Shown: positions 12,737 to 26,113 of the stretch, piece after piece
How the letters are laid out: each line of letters starts with the position of its first letter
Position numbering within the stretch: the first letter of the stretch is position 1
Source: Pocillopora verrucosa
Taxonomy: Eukaryota > Cnidaria > Anthozoa > Scleractinia > Pocilloporidae
Direction of reading: 5' to 3'
DNA: 64,000 nt
Assembly: GCF_036669915.1 (NCBI RefSeq)
Contig: NC_089318.1
Span: 12,922,071 to 12,986,070, forward strand
The notes under the pieces: model-generated
What the model was told of the DNA's origin: nothing
The model's database searches: none
What the model saw: only the letters and a program-made list of their open reading frames with translations
Made by a program: the position numbers and the translations under genes

Positions 12737-15700
12737 GCCGAATAAAAACCCATAGGATGAGAGAGTGCCCTCCGAATCACAAGGAAAAGCTAAACATTAG
12801 CCGACGCCGGGAATCTGAGTGATGTGTTTGCTTTACTAACTCGAAGCAGAAAAAGAAAAAAGCTGGAGAGGCGAAGCAGAATTAACGGAAGAAATTGCCT
12901 CATGTTAAGAGACAAACGATTCAAATTGAAGACGTTGCGATCACTTTAAGTGAAATCACAGATCAATTCCCTGGAAAATAAATATTTGTAGACATATCCT
13001 TTAAAAGTTTGGTAGGTGGGAGAAGAAACAGCTTAATGTAAAGAAACTAAAAGCAATTCACTCCAAGTGAAATCACAGATCAATTCCCTGGAAAATAAAT
13101 ATTTGTAGACATATCTTTTAAAAGTTTGGTAGGCAAGAAAAGCAATGATAAACAGCTTAATGTAAAGAAACTAAAAGCAATTCGTCATCTCCAAATTTCT
13201 CGCCCATTTTCAGCCATTTTGAACACATTATTCTATACAGAATGTTTAATGAATCAAATTATTAACGTTTTCAACCTAGAGAGGTCTAGATTCCACTCCA
13301 GTGACATAACTGGAGTTCAGACCTGAAAATAAAAGGTCAAAAGCAAATTAATAAACCAATAAAACAAAAACAAAAATACTTGTATAACGGACGTTCAGTT
13401 ACAATACACCTGGTAAAGACAAGAGGCGTTGCATCCAGACCATATGTATGAGTTAAGGTCTACTAACGGTATCAGTGATTTGTTTGTATCGATAAGTAAT
13501 GCAAACGAAAGATGAGATAATGGCTTTTAAGGCTAAAGATTAAAATTTTAGGCATTTTACGGCTAACGGTCAACTCTCTTCCTTGTGATTAAAAGAAGAA
13601 CTTTTTTGTGTAACATTTTTTTATGACTAACGCCTGGTTAAAATCGGATACTTTTGAGTGATACTGTCCAGTTTGTTTGGAGGTCGGCAGTAACGTGGAG
13701 GTTGGTAATTAAGCAAAGCAAACGTCTTTAGTCTATTGCACGTTCGCGCGCGCTTCAATAAAAAAAAACTGTGAAAAATTTTGACATTTACAGAATTTTT
13801 ATTCTCAAAGCTTTCCAGTTTATAGTTTAATCCGTGATTTCTTCTAAAGTTGCGCGAGTAGGACGATTTTCCGGAAGGTACCCTAATTTGTTGACAGTAG
13901 CCTTGAGGTAGTGCCTCAGTTTTGCACTGTACATCTTGTACTACGCATGAAAATCACGTTATCAAGGGAATGAGCGCGTACTAGCATTTAGAGAACACGC
14001 TATTTTTTTCAATCCAAGAACCAGATCAAGAGGTAAGATGGTCCTAAGCTCTTGAGCGAGCACGGCGGCTGTATTCTGTTCGCTTTAGTTTGGTGTACAG
14101 CTCATCCGCTTAAACTGGGGAAATTAAAAAAAATAAGTTATCTGAAGCGAAAGAAGAAGGCTTTAAGTCTATGTCGTTTAAATTCGCGTGATTTTCTCAC
14201 AAATTATACATCTAATTGCTTTATACACTCGAGACTTTCAACCTATCAAGTTTTATTCAATGTTTACTTAAAAAATCCTTGCTTCCAGCGGCAGCAAAAT
14301 GTACCTTGAGCCAATAAAATGACGCGCGTAATCATGATCAGTGCCAATACAGACAGAAATGGGTTAAGTTTGGCCCATTATATCTCCAAAACAAGCTTGG
14401 TGACCTGTCTCTTTTATTGTGTTTTTCGAAACAGAGATTGGTAGAGAGAATTTAAGGAAAGTCCGTAAAATTTTTCGATAACTTTTGTCTCTGAGGAATC
14501 ACCTTAAATCTTAATGATTCTAAGATTGATTAATTATTTTTGATCATTGCATAAGTCTGTTCTTATCGCACCAACATGTATCCAATAGTTTTTTTTTAGA
14601 TTTATTTGCGGGGCAGTAAAATTTCAGACGCTTGGTCCTATTCTCCGTAGCTTGAAAGAGATGTTTGTCTTATCGGTAAACAGATCAAACTACGAATTCC
14701 CACAAGTGAAACTGTTTGAAAACTTTTTATCACTCGTTATTTGCGACTCGTTGTAAAAATATCTCATTAAAGTAGTCAAAGGTTGAATGGTTGTCACTCG
14801 TGAATAATTGATAACATTACAAACAGAAAACAAACTAGCTTTACATGAAAAGCGGTAAAAATTTCCTTAAGTTTTCATAAAGAACCCCTATCTAAAAGAT
14901 CGAAGACAAATTTAAGGTCTAGTAGACTTAAAGTCCTTGTCATTCGGTAGAAAATTAACGATTGAGTGAGCGGTAAATACCAAAGAGCACAGTTAGTACG
15001 TTTTGAAAAAATTTAGCCTAGACATCGAGGATAATTTTTTAATCGGGTTTTCGTTTCTTATTTTTTTCACCGGTTAGCTATTTTCCAACCTCGTCTAATA
15101 CGAATACTTAAAAGGGTTTACCACTTAGTATAAAATGTTTATTAAAAATACAATGAAAGGTTGTGTCTTTGAAAAGAAGAAAGAAAACAAGAATCGGAAC
15201 GAAAAGGTAATTGAGAATAACATTTCATAAAGTGAAGAAAGTTGTTTTTGTTACCTACGCTGTGATCAAAACAGGTGCTGAATGGACGTCACGTTTTATA
15301 AATGAAGCCTTTATCCTAATATTTGCACAAATGACTTCGTGTATCCTTCTAGTTGGATTTATTTGAGTCGCATGAACCCGTACAGTAGATTGCAGTTAAA
15401 CCTTCTGTCAACTATTTGCGCCATGCGTCTGTGCTTACTGTAAAATAACAAAAATGATATAGGGATAAATTATTAAAAGTAGAACCTTCAAACGCTAAGA
15501 GTAACTTTCTTAAGATGCGCACACTGAGCCATTTGTCACGTCTAGTTCTTTCTCTTTTTACACAATTGTTAACCTCACCCCGCCCCCGTTGTCCCAAGCA
15601 GATTGACACAGGAGGTTAATTGTGCCATTCAATTGCAGAATTCCTCAGATAAGTCGCATAATGAAGCAGTTCTTTGCTTGAAATAGTCAGCCATCGTTTC

Positions 15701-15836
15701 GTTATCGAACCCCAGCAAGATCAACGATTTGTTTAAGAATATCACTTTGATGCCAATTGTTGAAAACCAAACTACTTGCAAATAATCTTACACACTATGA
15801 AAAGCTAAACTTTACTGGGCGCGTTAACGTTCCGTC
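12737..15836. other. 5' flank of second matrix-protein-like gene
   Basis: Counterpart of 1-3,013. Apart from the small tandem duplication I see no exon or conserved frame. The TATAAAA string is again present (about 15,127). Confidence 0.5.
12942..13183. repeat. 117-bp local tandem duplication in copy B
   Basis: 12,942-13,058 and 13,059-13,183 are adjacent copies, each beginning near AAGTGAAATCACAGATC and ending at AAACTAAAAGCAATTC. Copy A has the sequence only once (about 207-329), so this arose after the segmental duplication. The first copy also has a short deletion after TTTGGTAGG. Confidence 0.85.
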
Positions 15837-18800
15837 ATGTATTCTGATTTCAAGCGCCATCTCATTTTGCTTTCCTTGTCATCGATCTTCACTGCAGCCC
15901 AATGTTCCTCAGGTAAGTATTTTCATTATTTACTTCTGCTATTCAAGGTTTCTCCGTCTTTCTACTAAAAGATAACATACGTTGCAATCTAAATGGGCGC
16001 AACAACTGTTCAGGAAAAACATTTAGAATGACATTTTTTTTACGTTTGCAAATAATTCTTATTTTTCAACCCTATTATTCCGTTTAGTAGAGAGAAATTT
16101 GTATCGCCTACAGTCGGTTGAAGTTTTGTTAAAGGTAAGATTTACCTTTAATACTCTAGGTTCAAATGAAAGCTTCATAAAAGGGTATGTTTGGAGGAGA
16201 GTTGCCTCAATCCAAGCATTTACATCGGCCACTACTTGGAAAATAAATGCTCTAGTAAATTTTAACGTGTCTCATTCTCGTTCTCGTTTTAAGACCGACA
16301 GAGGTGAAATTACCGGGTTTTTTTTTTCAAAAAAAGATTAATTTCGTATCACTTTTTTTCAAGATTTAAGCGCGCGTAATAACAAACGAGGCACTTTCTG
16401 AACATGCTCTTCACAATAACCCCTTAAGACCGTTTACTTTGGACTAAAATTTATTCAGAAATTTAGCCTTTGGCACTGGAACTATTCAGTTGAGCGACGG
16501 AGAGTAACATTCTAACTCGCAAAAAGCAGGCGGTTATATTTAAATTAAATCCATAAACACTGTAAAATATAAGCCAAATACATCATGAATCGAGTGAAAT
16601 ATCACTGTTGGCTTATAGCATCTGTTTCGTTATGGAAATTTATTGTGGAGGTAGTTCACCTGGAGGCGATTTGTTTTTTCGTACCTGTGCTATGAGAGGA
16701 TTAAAAAATGTAAAAATGATAGTCGGGAGAACGACGTGAACTGGAAAATCAACATAACTGTCGGAGTTGTAGGACAATTCCAGACAAAAATCTGATACTT
16801 TCAAGATATATGAAAAATCTTTGTTTCTACCTTACATGCCTTCATACTGTTTTTGAAGCCTAAGCCACATCTAACTAGCAACGTTGTGATGAATGTCAGA
16901 CGCGTTTGGGCCTTAAGTAACTCGTTGGAAAATATGACTATCACCAGACTTCTCGTGTTCTTAACCCTATCTTTTCATCTGTGTTTGATGATTGAGGACT
17001 AACTACTGAAACAGCATATGCCGAATGGTCACTTCAGAACAGCTTGAAAAATTAGACTTCGGGTTTTATTAAAATTTTTAACAGATACATTATTCCGTTG
17101 GCATTATTCCCGTCTATTCTTTGTTTTTATCAGTTTTGTTTTTACTTCATCAAAGTATTAATTTTGCATCCTAGTTAGAGATATTTCTACGTCGCGTTTT
17201 CAAAAATTCTAGAAGTAGACAAATTCAAAACATTTCATCGGATTCACGCACTCAATTTGTTTATGACAACTTTTCCTAGACCTAGAACTTTAAATTCGTT
17301 TGAAGCAGGAACATCAACGTGTACTGGCTTATCGCTTAAGTTCTCTAAAATTGCCTTCTAAGAGAACTTCCACTTGGATACACCGGTGACACTATCCTTC
17401 ACATACTTCAATAATCTTAAATTGCTTCACCTTGCATACTGAGCATGAGGATCAACAATGTCCAAAGAGTCGTGTGGGCAAATGAGACAGGCCAAGGAAA
17501 CTTCTTTCACCACTTCATTACAGTATTTAAAATTCATCATCTATCTTCAGTATTCTATTATAACATGAAGCTTTAGGTCATGCTGATTCTCGCAGTTTGC
17601 AGGATGCGTGCCTCAAATAAACGGTAGCTCATTGATGGAGTTCGGTGCGCAGTATCGAAAGGTTTGAAGTTCTATTCTAAATGAGGATTTAAGGGAATCC
17701 TGCTTATTGACGAACAAAGGCCTAGCTTTTATGTTAAGGTACAATTTAAGCAAGATGTCATAGTTCAGCGAAATTGAACTAGCAAAGAGCTATTCATGAT
17801 TAATCCTTACTTTTTTTACTTCAGACATAAACGCCTTGGAAGGAGATATTTTCCCTTCTGAAAAGACACTGAAACAGCGTCTCTTTTCAAAAGATGAGCT
17901 CCATCATCTGAACGTAACTCGAGTTGGAAAATTGACTGTGTCCGACCTGTTAGATTGCATAGTTGAATGTTTAAAAAATGCTTTGTGCCTCTCAATAAAC
18001 ATGGCGGCCTTCAAGGGAGCAGAGGGGAAGCTTTGGTGTGAATTGCTGTCTTCTGATAAGTACAGAGACATTAAGAACTACAAAGAAAACATGAGTTCGC
18101 ATCATTTCTCTATTCTGGTAAGAACTTTTTCACAGTGTTCGAATTTGAACGTTAACAGTAGAGCGCGTTTTTGATTGAGTGTCGTTCTTGCAGTGCTATT
18201 CGGCCTCATTTATCAAACTTCTGTTCAAACATTCCCCGGTTTAAGATAACAACATGTTTCTTTTCTTATTTTAGTCTCCTTGTTCGTCCTGGCCGTGTCA
18301 AAAGGGAAGAATCTGCGTGCCAAATTACGAATACAACTCTTACCAATGTCTCTGTGAACCAGGTTTTATAGGAGAATTTTGTGAGAAAGGTAATGTGTCA
18401 TTATTCTTCGGCCTATTCATAATAATAATCTGTTGCTAAGACTTTTTTCTGGAAAAACTTTTCATTTCTTCATCATGTGGTTCTCCTATTTTTCCTTGTG
18501 CCCTGTGTCGATACTGTATAAATGGATACCAGCACTATGTAGTTATTTGTATTTAAGTTGTACAGTACTTCTTTGAGTTCACCAAATGATGAGAAATCAG
18601 CAAAAAATAAAGTAAGAAGACTCGAATGAAAAAAGTGACTCTCCGTTAAAATCTTGGCCGAGCCGTCAATGCATGTCACAATTTTATTAAGGCTAAAAAA
18701 GCTGGTACATTTCCTACACAGAAATATGAACACAACAAATATACAAAACGCATTCAACTGCGAGGAAATTAGGCTTTAGATATTCTAAGTAAGGAAAATT

Positions 18801-20954
18801 GAAACATAGATAAAATAAATATTTCCTTTCTATCTCTTAGCTATTACGTCTTGCAAGGCGCTCTATGACTTCAAAAGGTAAGTTATAGGCCATACTGAAA
18901 GAATCAGAGCAGCAAACACAGCGGTCAACCATTGCGCATGCACGAGAGTTTGAAAATGTTAACAGGGATTTCCGAATGCGTGTGGCGTATTGTGAGATAT
19001 CCCAACTGTTTTAACTCGGACGCTTCGTTTCGGTGATAAAGGATGATGATAGAAGCTTTCTTCTACCCTTGCTGCACAGTCTGCTTTCTGCTTTAAACAT
19101 AGACCTGTGATCGTCACAAATATCTTGTGTGGCTCTGGTTCTTTCTTTTTCCACATATTTTCCTTGGTGTTAACCGGCAACTCCACCATGATCACAACAG
19201 AGAATAAGTACAGCCAGCACGGCCAAGTTTACGGAAGACTTCATCACTCCGCCGTGCAAAGTGCACAAGTGTGTAAACCAACACACAATAGGGTCCAGAA
19301 CAACAATGTGTACAAGTCTTAGCATTAGAAACTTCTAACTCTCCTTAGAAACTGCAAAAACTACGTCTTACTTTGATTCTCCTTGTTTACAATATCAAAT
19401 TATCTTTCATACTGCGCATGTGCAATCCTTTACGAAGTCACTTTCCGTCCCAGGTCCCTTCCGGAGGCGTTCTAGAGGGACAGACAATGCGCATAATAGG
19501 TCAGGATCCAGAGTATTGGGGCGAGAAGGAAAAAGGCTAACAATTTATTAAGACCCAAAATATCTTTGCAGTAGTAACAAAACAATCCCGTTAACTTTTT
19601 TATTTTTTGGATAGCATTAACTTAATATAATGTAAAGATTAAATCATTTGATGCGTCATTGTTAATGTCAATAGGTCTAATGTCAGTCAGCTTGTCACCC
19701 TCCGTTTGGACTCCCAACCAGTCCCCGTTCTCTGTCACATGGGAGATTTTGGATGTGGAGATGGAGGATGGACGCCAGTTATGAAGATTGACGGCACAAA
19801 GGTGCAATTTGGTCACGTTTCAGTCTCTTTTGTGTAATTAGAGCCGATTTATAGTGCTGCCATAAATCTTAGAGTGTTATAAAAGTGTTCAGCTTGATGG
19901 CGAGAATATTACCTTCTAACTAACCGAGCGCAAGGGTCCTACGAAGGAATACTGGCGAGGTTAATAAGTAGTTTGTTACATGGCAATCGGACAAACTTTT
20001 TTTCTTTCGAATCTTCCTTCTTTTGCGAACAATCATATGGGGAACGTTATATGGCGAGACCACCTTATCATAATTGATGATCATCAGTAAAGACTACAAA
20101 AAAACCAACATATCTATCAAAGACAAAAAAACAGACTAACAGCTTCCATTTTTCCTATATTATGATAAGTTTAAAAAGATTACCGCAGACTTGAAGATTA
20201 AAACGGGCTGGCTTTAAATGGTTTTATTTGCCTGACCATACATCTAAAAAATACCAGCATGATGATGGTTAAGAAGATCATATGTATAACAATCGATAGG
20301 ATTATTAGAGTAATTATTATGATACATCAGATTTACAAGCTATAACTTTTCTTTGAGCGAAAAATTACGTTAATTGAGTATTTTTGATCGAACGATTCTT
20401 AGGAGAGAAATGAAGGAATGATTAATTATTTTTAGACAACCTTTCACTATAATGCGAGTTACTGGAGTAATTATGAAGAATACAACCTTCCCGGGGGAAA
20501 GACTGGATTTGATAAAAAGGAAACAAAGCTGCCCACCTACTGGAACACGTCCTTCTCCAAGCTCTGTCTCGGTATGAAAATCGGACAACATATTCAGTTC
20601 ATTGTCATCAACAAGCAAGCTCACTCTCTGTACTCACTCATCGCTGATGAGCATTATCATTCCACCTCACTGGGTCGTGGCACGTGGAAGAAGCTGATTG
20701 GTTCGCAAGCCTCTTTACAGCGCAACTGCAACAGGGAAGGGTTCAATGTCTTTTTTGGTAAAGAGAAAAGTTCTAAAGCAAGAATTGGTATCGTTGCCAA
20801 CAACGAGAACGATTGTTACTCGTGTGACTCAAGGATTGGATTTGGCACAGGAGGGATGCACGACAACTCTAACACATGTGGTAACGAAGCCATGCACTAC
20901 ACAGATAATGGTCATAAACATATTAAAGCCATGGGATACATCTTGGTACAATGA
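15837..20954 (+). CDS. Secreted PAN/Apple + EGF + fibrinogen-like protein (skeletal organic matrix protein 5-like), copy B
   Basis: Paralogue of the gene at 3014-8676, with the same six exons and identical exon lengths: 15837-15912, 17825-18117, 18275-18389, 18841-18877, 19675-19801, 20436-20954. It also encodes 388 residues. Every donor, acceptor and phase is preserved, and I see no stop or frameshift, so it appears functional. The signal peptide, four-cysteine PAN region, six-cysteine EGF module and [13 protein letters not shown] motif are all kept. Substitutions are scattered, with several in the fibrinogen-like part (for example KIGQH for KIEQK, and TGGMHDNS for TGGAQDNS). This suggests purifying selection on structure and some surface divergence. 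Functional inference is as for copy A. Confidence 0.85.
19011..19244 (-). pseudogene. Broken counterpart of the antisense small-peptide frame
   Basis: Equivalent of the minus-strand frame at 6679-6912, of identical length (234 bp, no indels). The signal-peptide half is kept except V18 to D in its hydrophobic stretch. Codon 25 is TAA instead of AAA, after which the frame continues to the same terminal region. Either this copy is a pseudogene, or only the first part (ending at a GT after codon 23) is ever coding. Confidence 0.35.
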
Positions 20955-22921
20955 GAAAGAAATCTTTCATATAATACCAATAATCTTTTGGATCGACGAG
21001 ATGAACATTTCTCGAATAATGAGGTTGCTCTCCTGGATTTGTACTTGTGTCAGTATATAAAAGTAGTTTTACCCTGGATCAATCTTCACTGATAAATTTC
21101 TGCCGATCTTTAAAAATTTGAGATACAAAGATTCTTTTGTACCACCGACATCTTTCATTGTCACAGAAATCTCAATTGAAAGTTAAAATTATGATGATCT
21201 GTTGTCAACCACGGGTACGAGATGGTATCAGAATTTCTAATATCATTCAAAAATATAACTTGGCGGTAGAGATGGAGGAGTCATACATCAGCGGATAAAT
21301 AGCTTTAGATGTAAGGTTAACTCTTAAGCCCAGAGTGAGACTGGGCTGGAAAATTACCTGATAACTTTCCCATAGGCACTAAAAAGACTTGCGGCTTGAA
21401 TGTAACACCTCTCTTCGACTTTAGACCCGGCGTGTCTTTTCACTAAATCTCCCGTTTCCCTTGAACTTAGTGACGAGCTTAGTTGACTCACGTTATACCT
21501 ATTGGATGGAGACGGGGAATCAGTTGTGCCGTTATCTGGTTATTGGTCTTATTGGGCAACACAAAAATATATTCTTGTATTGTCAGATTTCCACATTCTG
21601 AAAATATTAGAAAAGCCCTTGTCTTTAGTTGCAAGCAAGATACTTTTAAGGGGAACCTTTAGACCACGCTATAGCTATGCATCCATTATTTGTACTTATT
21701 TTATACGGGAAATTATTTGCCTCTTATTTCTTGCATGTTCAGTACATGAAAGGTAATACATTTTATTATTGCCACAAAGTTATTTCACGTTCTCTATGTT
21801 TAGGTTACCGTAAATAAAGTATGCGGAAGACTTACTACGGAAATTTTATTCTGGCAGACAGGAAAGTTGTAATTGAGGTGAAATGATTTCTATCTTTGAA
21901 GATAGAAAGAAGTTTGAAACAAAACAAATCTGCTGAGATTTTCGTTAATCCTACTCTCGCTTTTATTTCTATTCCTTCGAGTCTACCTTCGTTTTTCAGC
22001 TGTTTTTAGCAGTTGACCGCAAAATGAGAACAAACGTTAGCTAAGCAGATCAGTGACTTGCCTCAGAGCGATTGAACGACGATCGAAATTCAAAGGCAAT
22101 GAAATTTGCATAGGATTATTAATTTACGCCTTCCTCATATCACTTGAAATTATGACAACGTCACCAGTCCCTCGCAAGTATAACACTTTGACGAAACATT
22201 CTTTCTCAATCGATCAGAATGCGTGTTTTATCAATATTCGTGGTATCGGTCTCCAAGAATGCTTTCGGTAAAAAAATTAATACCGCACTCTCTCATCTGT
22301 CCTAAAAAGACATTTCAATGAATTTCATTGTGTATCATCATTGTCACGCAAAACAAGGCCTAGGCATTTTGTTTCTTCTACTAATCAACCAATTTTGTTA
22401 TTTTTTGCAATCATTAGTAAGCTGCAAGGTTATGAGGAACCACCGTCGCCCACGTGATTATTTTTTCCAAAGGGAAACGGAAAGACGATTTTGGCTTCCT
22501 ATTCAGCCTTCTGTCATCATTGTGAGAAGAAAAAGAAAACGTCTCATTAACTCTGTTACAACTATTTGTTTTATCATGTAATTAAATGGCTCCAGGATTT
22601 TCTTGCCCCCTATCAATTTGTTAGAACTTGATAAGGAGCCAGCCATTATGGCCCAAATTCTTTCCGACGGAAGGAAACTGGGAGTCAACGGTAGCGCCCA
22701 TCTACACAAAGTTTTGCTGTCGAACGATAAAAGATTAAAAAATTCGTATGGAATCGGAAAAGAAGAAATAATAAGAAAAGATGAAAGAGGATAGGCATCA
22801 GAATTTAAGCAATCTAGGCTTAAATTCTAATGATGGTCAATTAATAATAATTGGTTTTTGTTATTCAATAAGTCTTATATACTCAAAAAAGAAAAAAAAG
22901 AAAAGAAACGTTATTTTTTTG
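20955..22921. other. Intergenic, 3' flank of copy B
   Basis: The first 0.9 kb matches the 3' flank of copy A; the rest is unique. Several short frames exist (around 22,053-22,800) but none has recognisable domains or a conserved counterpart. I see no gene. Confidence 0.4.
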
Positions 22922-23249
22922 CAGTTTGGCCTTGGAGCGAATTCTTGTCTTTTGATAAGGACGAAGACGGCGAGAATTACAACGAAAAAATGGGTTTTTA
23001 TCATTTTTCTTTTCAGGTAGGCACTTTTTCCGACGCAGGTGTTGTTGATAACTTTAAGAAGAGAAGAGCGTCATTCATCCCCGACGTACTGTTTAAGCAT
23101 TCACTGGTCTTGACGATAAATAATTTTTCTTTATTCCTTTATTGCAGTCTCCTTGTTCTTCTTCACCTTGTCAAAACGGAGGAACCTCCCTTCCGAACTA
23201 CGAGTACAACTCTTTCGACCGTGTCACTGAACAAGGCTTCGTAGTATGA
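22922..23249 (+). pseudogene. Relic of a third PAN/EGF matrix-protein-like gene
   Basis: Two remnants of the family lie in the right order, phase and orientation. 22,924-23,016 encodes 31 residues, of which the last 28 align without gaps to the end of the PAN exon (shared W.E.LS.DK, NY, E.M and HFS; about half identical). It is followed by a GT donor. The PAN cysteine is serine here. 23,148-23,249 begins after an AG acceptor with SPCSSSPCQNGGTSLPNYEY, matching the EGF exon, but loses the last four EGF cysteines and ends at TGA. The signal exon, the front of the PAN exon and the fibrinogen-like exons are not found. The 131-bp intron resembles the 158-bp equivalent in the intact genes. It is probably an older duplicate that decayed. 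Confidence 0.7.
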
Positions 23250-26113
23250 GATAAGACCATTTATTTAACGTCAAATACATAGGAGGTGGTCTCCCACTCT
23301 CCCAAGCCCGAGGCTCATGATATAAGTGTTTCACAAGCTAAGAAAATTAGGACTATAAGTGATAAAAGCGAATAAACCTCAGAATGGAGTAGAAATAACT
23401 TATAGAGATTACATACATTTGTATAAATAATTGGTAAAGTCTGAAGTCAGTTGTGATATAATGAGCAAGAGTGTGGTTTATATGAAAAAGTCTTCTCATT
23501 AAGTCCATGAAAAAAATGTAAATTGTCACAATTGAAAACATTTTTCTGCTTTTTAGAGGATTTTTTTATTTTCCTGTTTTTATCTCCCACTTTTCCTTAT
23601 TTTGTACCCTGTGTGTTTTTTATTTACCTCCCACCGCTATGTTGTCAAAAATGTTTACCTCCTACTGCTACCCGTCCGTGAATTATTATGAAGACCGAAC
23701 TATTCCCCGAAGTGGAGGTGAATAGAGGGTGAGAGTTACAGACATTAAGGTGAAAAACATTTCCTAGTATACGTATATATAATCTTTCAATACGGTAAAT
23801 CGTCGAACTCTATATAACCTTCTGCAATTAAAGAACGGAAGATGCGCATTTCATAATAACAATTAGCACCCTTGGTAATAAAAGCAACTGTCGCACTTTT
23901 TATGAAATATTTTGTCTATCTGTGACTGCACCACTAGCAAGAGCCCTTGTATTAGGATCTACAAGGTTCGATTTTCACTGTTTTGAACTGTTCCGTTCGA
24001 AGAATGTGCTATGACCCGCGAGAATATTTATGACTTGAGGTGGTTTTCTACTTTTCGTATTTTTGTTTTGTTTATCTTGTCTTAAAAAGATGGGTACAAA
24101 TTTCTTACATAAAAATATGCACAAAAATAAGTAAATTGTAACCTCGACGTGACTTCTCGAACTTTTTTCGTTTAACGAAAAAACAGTTCCCCTACACGTT
24201 TCCACAGTAAGGCGAGCCATCTAGATATTGTTAAGTTTTTTTCAGGCCACTCAATCTCAGTCATCAGGTGCACAAAAATACACAAAAATGATCGAAGAAT
24301 TCAGTGATTAACTGGTTGTGGATATTATAGTACGTATTATGAATTACTAAAATTAAAAGTGTTTGGGAACTACTAAAATTAGGAACTGTGTTCTGACTAA
24401 GTGTTTGGGAATTGTTTAGGCTTGTTAGATTATGCTGGAATCCTACTGCGAGTCTTGTGAGCCTTGCTTTATCAAGCGCTGCAAGACCTCACATTTATTT
24501 TTACCTTTGAGTTATGTGTCCTTGACCGTTGTAATAGGACTTAATTCTCCTGAAAAATCGTCATCGTTAGTATTGTTTGGGCTTGTCTTTGACCTTGCTT
24601 AGAATCCTCAACGACAAGTTTTGTTTAGGTTTTAATTCACGACGGTTGGTTGTTCTTCAAGTACTTTGTTGTTCATTTCGAATGTCCAGTGAAATTGTTT
24701 GGGTTAGGGTTCTAAAAATATGTGAGCTCTGCCAAGGTCAGTTGTCCTGTAAACCCAAACATGCCTACCGATTGGATTTTTAAGAGCATGTAAATAGGGC
24801 TGAATGAGACACAGAGACTCGGTTAATAATGTTTCACTTAAACTCTAAATGTGAACTTTGTACGTACATAAATTAATAATCAATTACGACTTTTTTCCTT
24901 TTTCTGTACGCCGTAACGGTCGTGTAAGGAACTTTATGACGTCCACAGCTGGGTTTCTTTCAAAGTATATTAATATCTCTTAACCCAACCCAAAAATTCT
25001 AATCAAGCAACACATTTGATGTTTTATTCACCTAAAGTATTTTGTCTCTACTTGCCAAATTCATGTTTCAGTTTCTCTTACGTATTAAAGCTTACTCACG
25101 GTACAATAGCCAAAAATCGCACAGTGTTACAACGAGCTTTATAGAGAAAATCTTAATCAATGAATATTGCTAAAAATATTCTTGAATAACTACTGGATCT
25201 ATCAAAGGCAAAGTAGAGACTAGCCGGTTATTTTTCTCTGTATATTTTGATTAATAGAAAAACTATTATTACTAACTTTGAATTAATCATTGCTGAGATT
25301 ATGGTTCTAAAACAGGAACAACATAGAACATGGCGTAGTTGAAACACTTCATTTAGGAATGTTTATCACTTAGAATCAATGAAGGGGCTATAATTCTTTG
25401 TGATTGAGTGTGGACTGATATGATTTGAGTCTTTTTAACGTTGACGAGATTGGCTTCAGTAGGATAAAAATTTTTTTCATAAGGTCTATTTGATTGGCTC
25501 GACAGGGCCTTACGGCTTTTTATCAAAGAGCCATGCAGGAGAAATTTTCTAGTTTTCTATTTTTTTATTTTATATTGTATTTTATTATCTATACTGGCTC
25601 CTTGTTGCGCAGTTATATGCTGCAATGGGAATTCTTGCTTCCTTAAAAATTTATCATTCCCCCTCCCTCTGTTTTCTTATAATGTCACAAAATGTGCGCT
25701 TTTCTTTTATCCAACCTGGCTGTGTTTTGGGCTGCTTTGACTCTACTAAAGAACCACCTTAAGCACCCCTCCACCCTCCAACTCTTTGAAAGAAAAACTG
25801 CTGCAGCAAAGCAAAGCAACCAAACAAACAAACAGACTCTAATAATTCAGTAAACAAAAGCATGAGCTAAATATTTCAGTCTTAATGCTGCAAGATACGA
25901 AACACAAGATTTCCACAATTTTATTGTGAAGAGATATTATGTGAATCAAAAAGGAACAGGAAGAGATGTATTCAGTGGTACTAAAGACGATCTACGTCGA
26001 AAACTGCTCTTTAAAAGAGGTACAGGGATGTTTCAAATGCTTTGAAGGCTTGTGCATTATTCACAAGGAACCCAAAAAGATGGCTTTTTACAAGCAAGTT
26101 AGTTACAAGGTCA
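23250..26113. other. Intergenic region with degraded repeats
   Basis: No gene is seen. Around 23,600-23,710 is a stretch with CTCCCACCG, GAATTATT and CCGAAGTGGAGGTGAATA, which resembles the CACTTCCGTGAATGATTGTTG repeat near 37,500 and is probably a degraded interspersed repeat. 24,330-24,420 has a short duplicated phrase (ACTACTAAAATTA, AAGTGTTTGGGAA). The last few hundred bases before 26,114 are likely 3' UTR of the minus-strand gene. Confidence 0.4.

Larger units (their letters stand above)
12737..21890. repeat. Segmental tandem duplication, copy B
   Basis: Second copy of the 9.2-9.6-kb segment, homologous to 1-9,640 over exons, introns and flanks. It carries its own complete PAN/EGF/fibrinogen-like gene. 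It has its own small insertion near 17,500-17,565 and a 117-bp local tandem duplication near its start. Homology fades at about 21,890, after a shared stretch around TTACCGTAAATAAAGTA. Confidence 0.9.
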
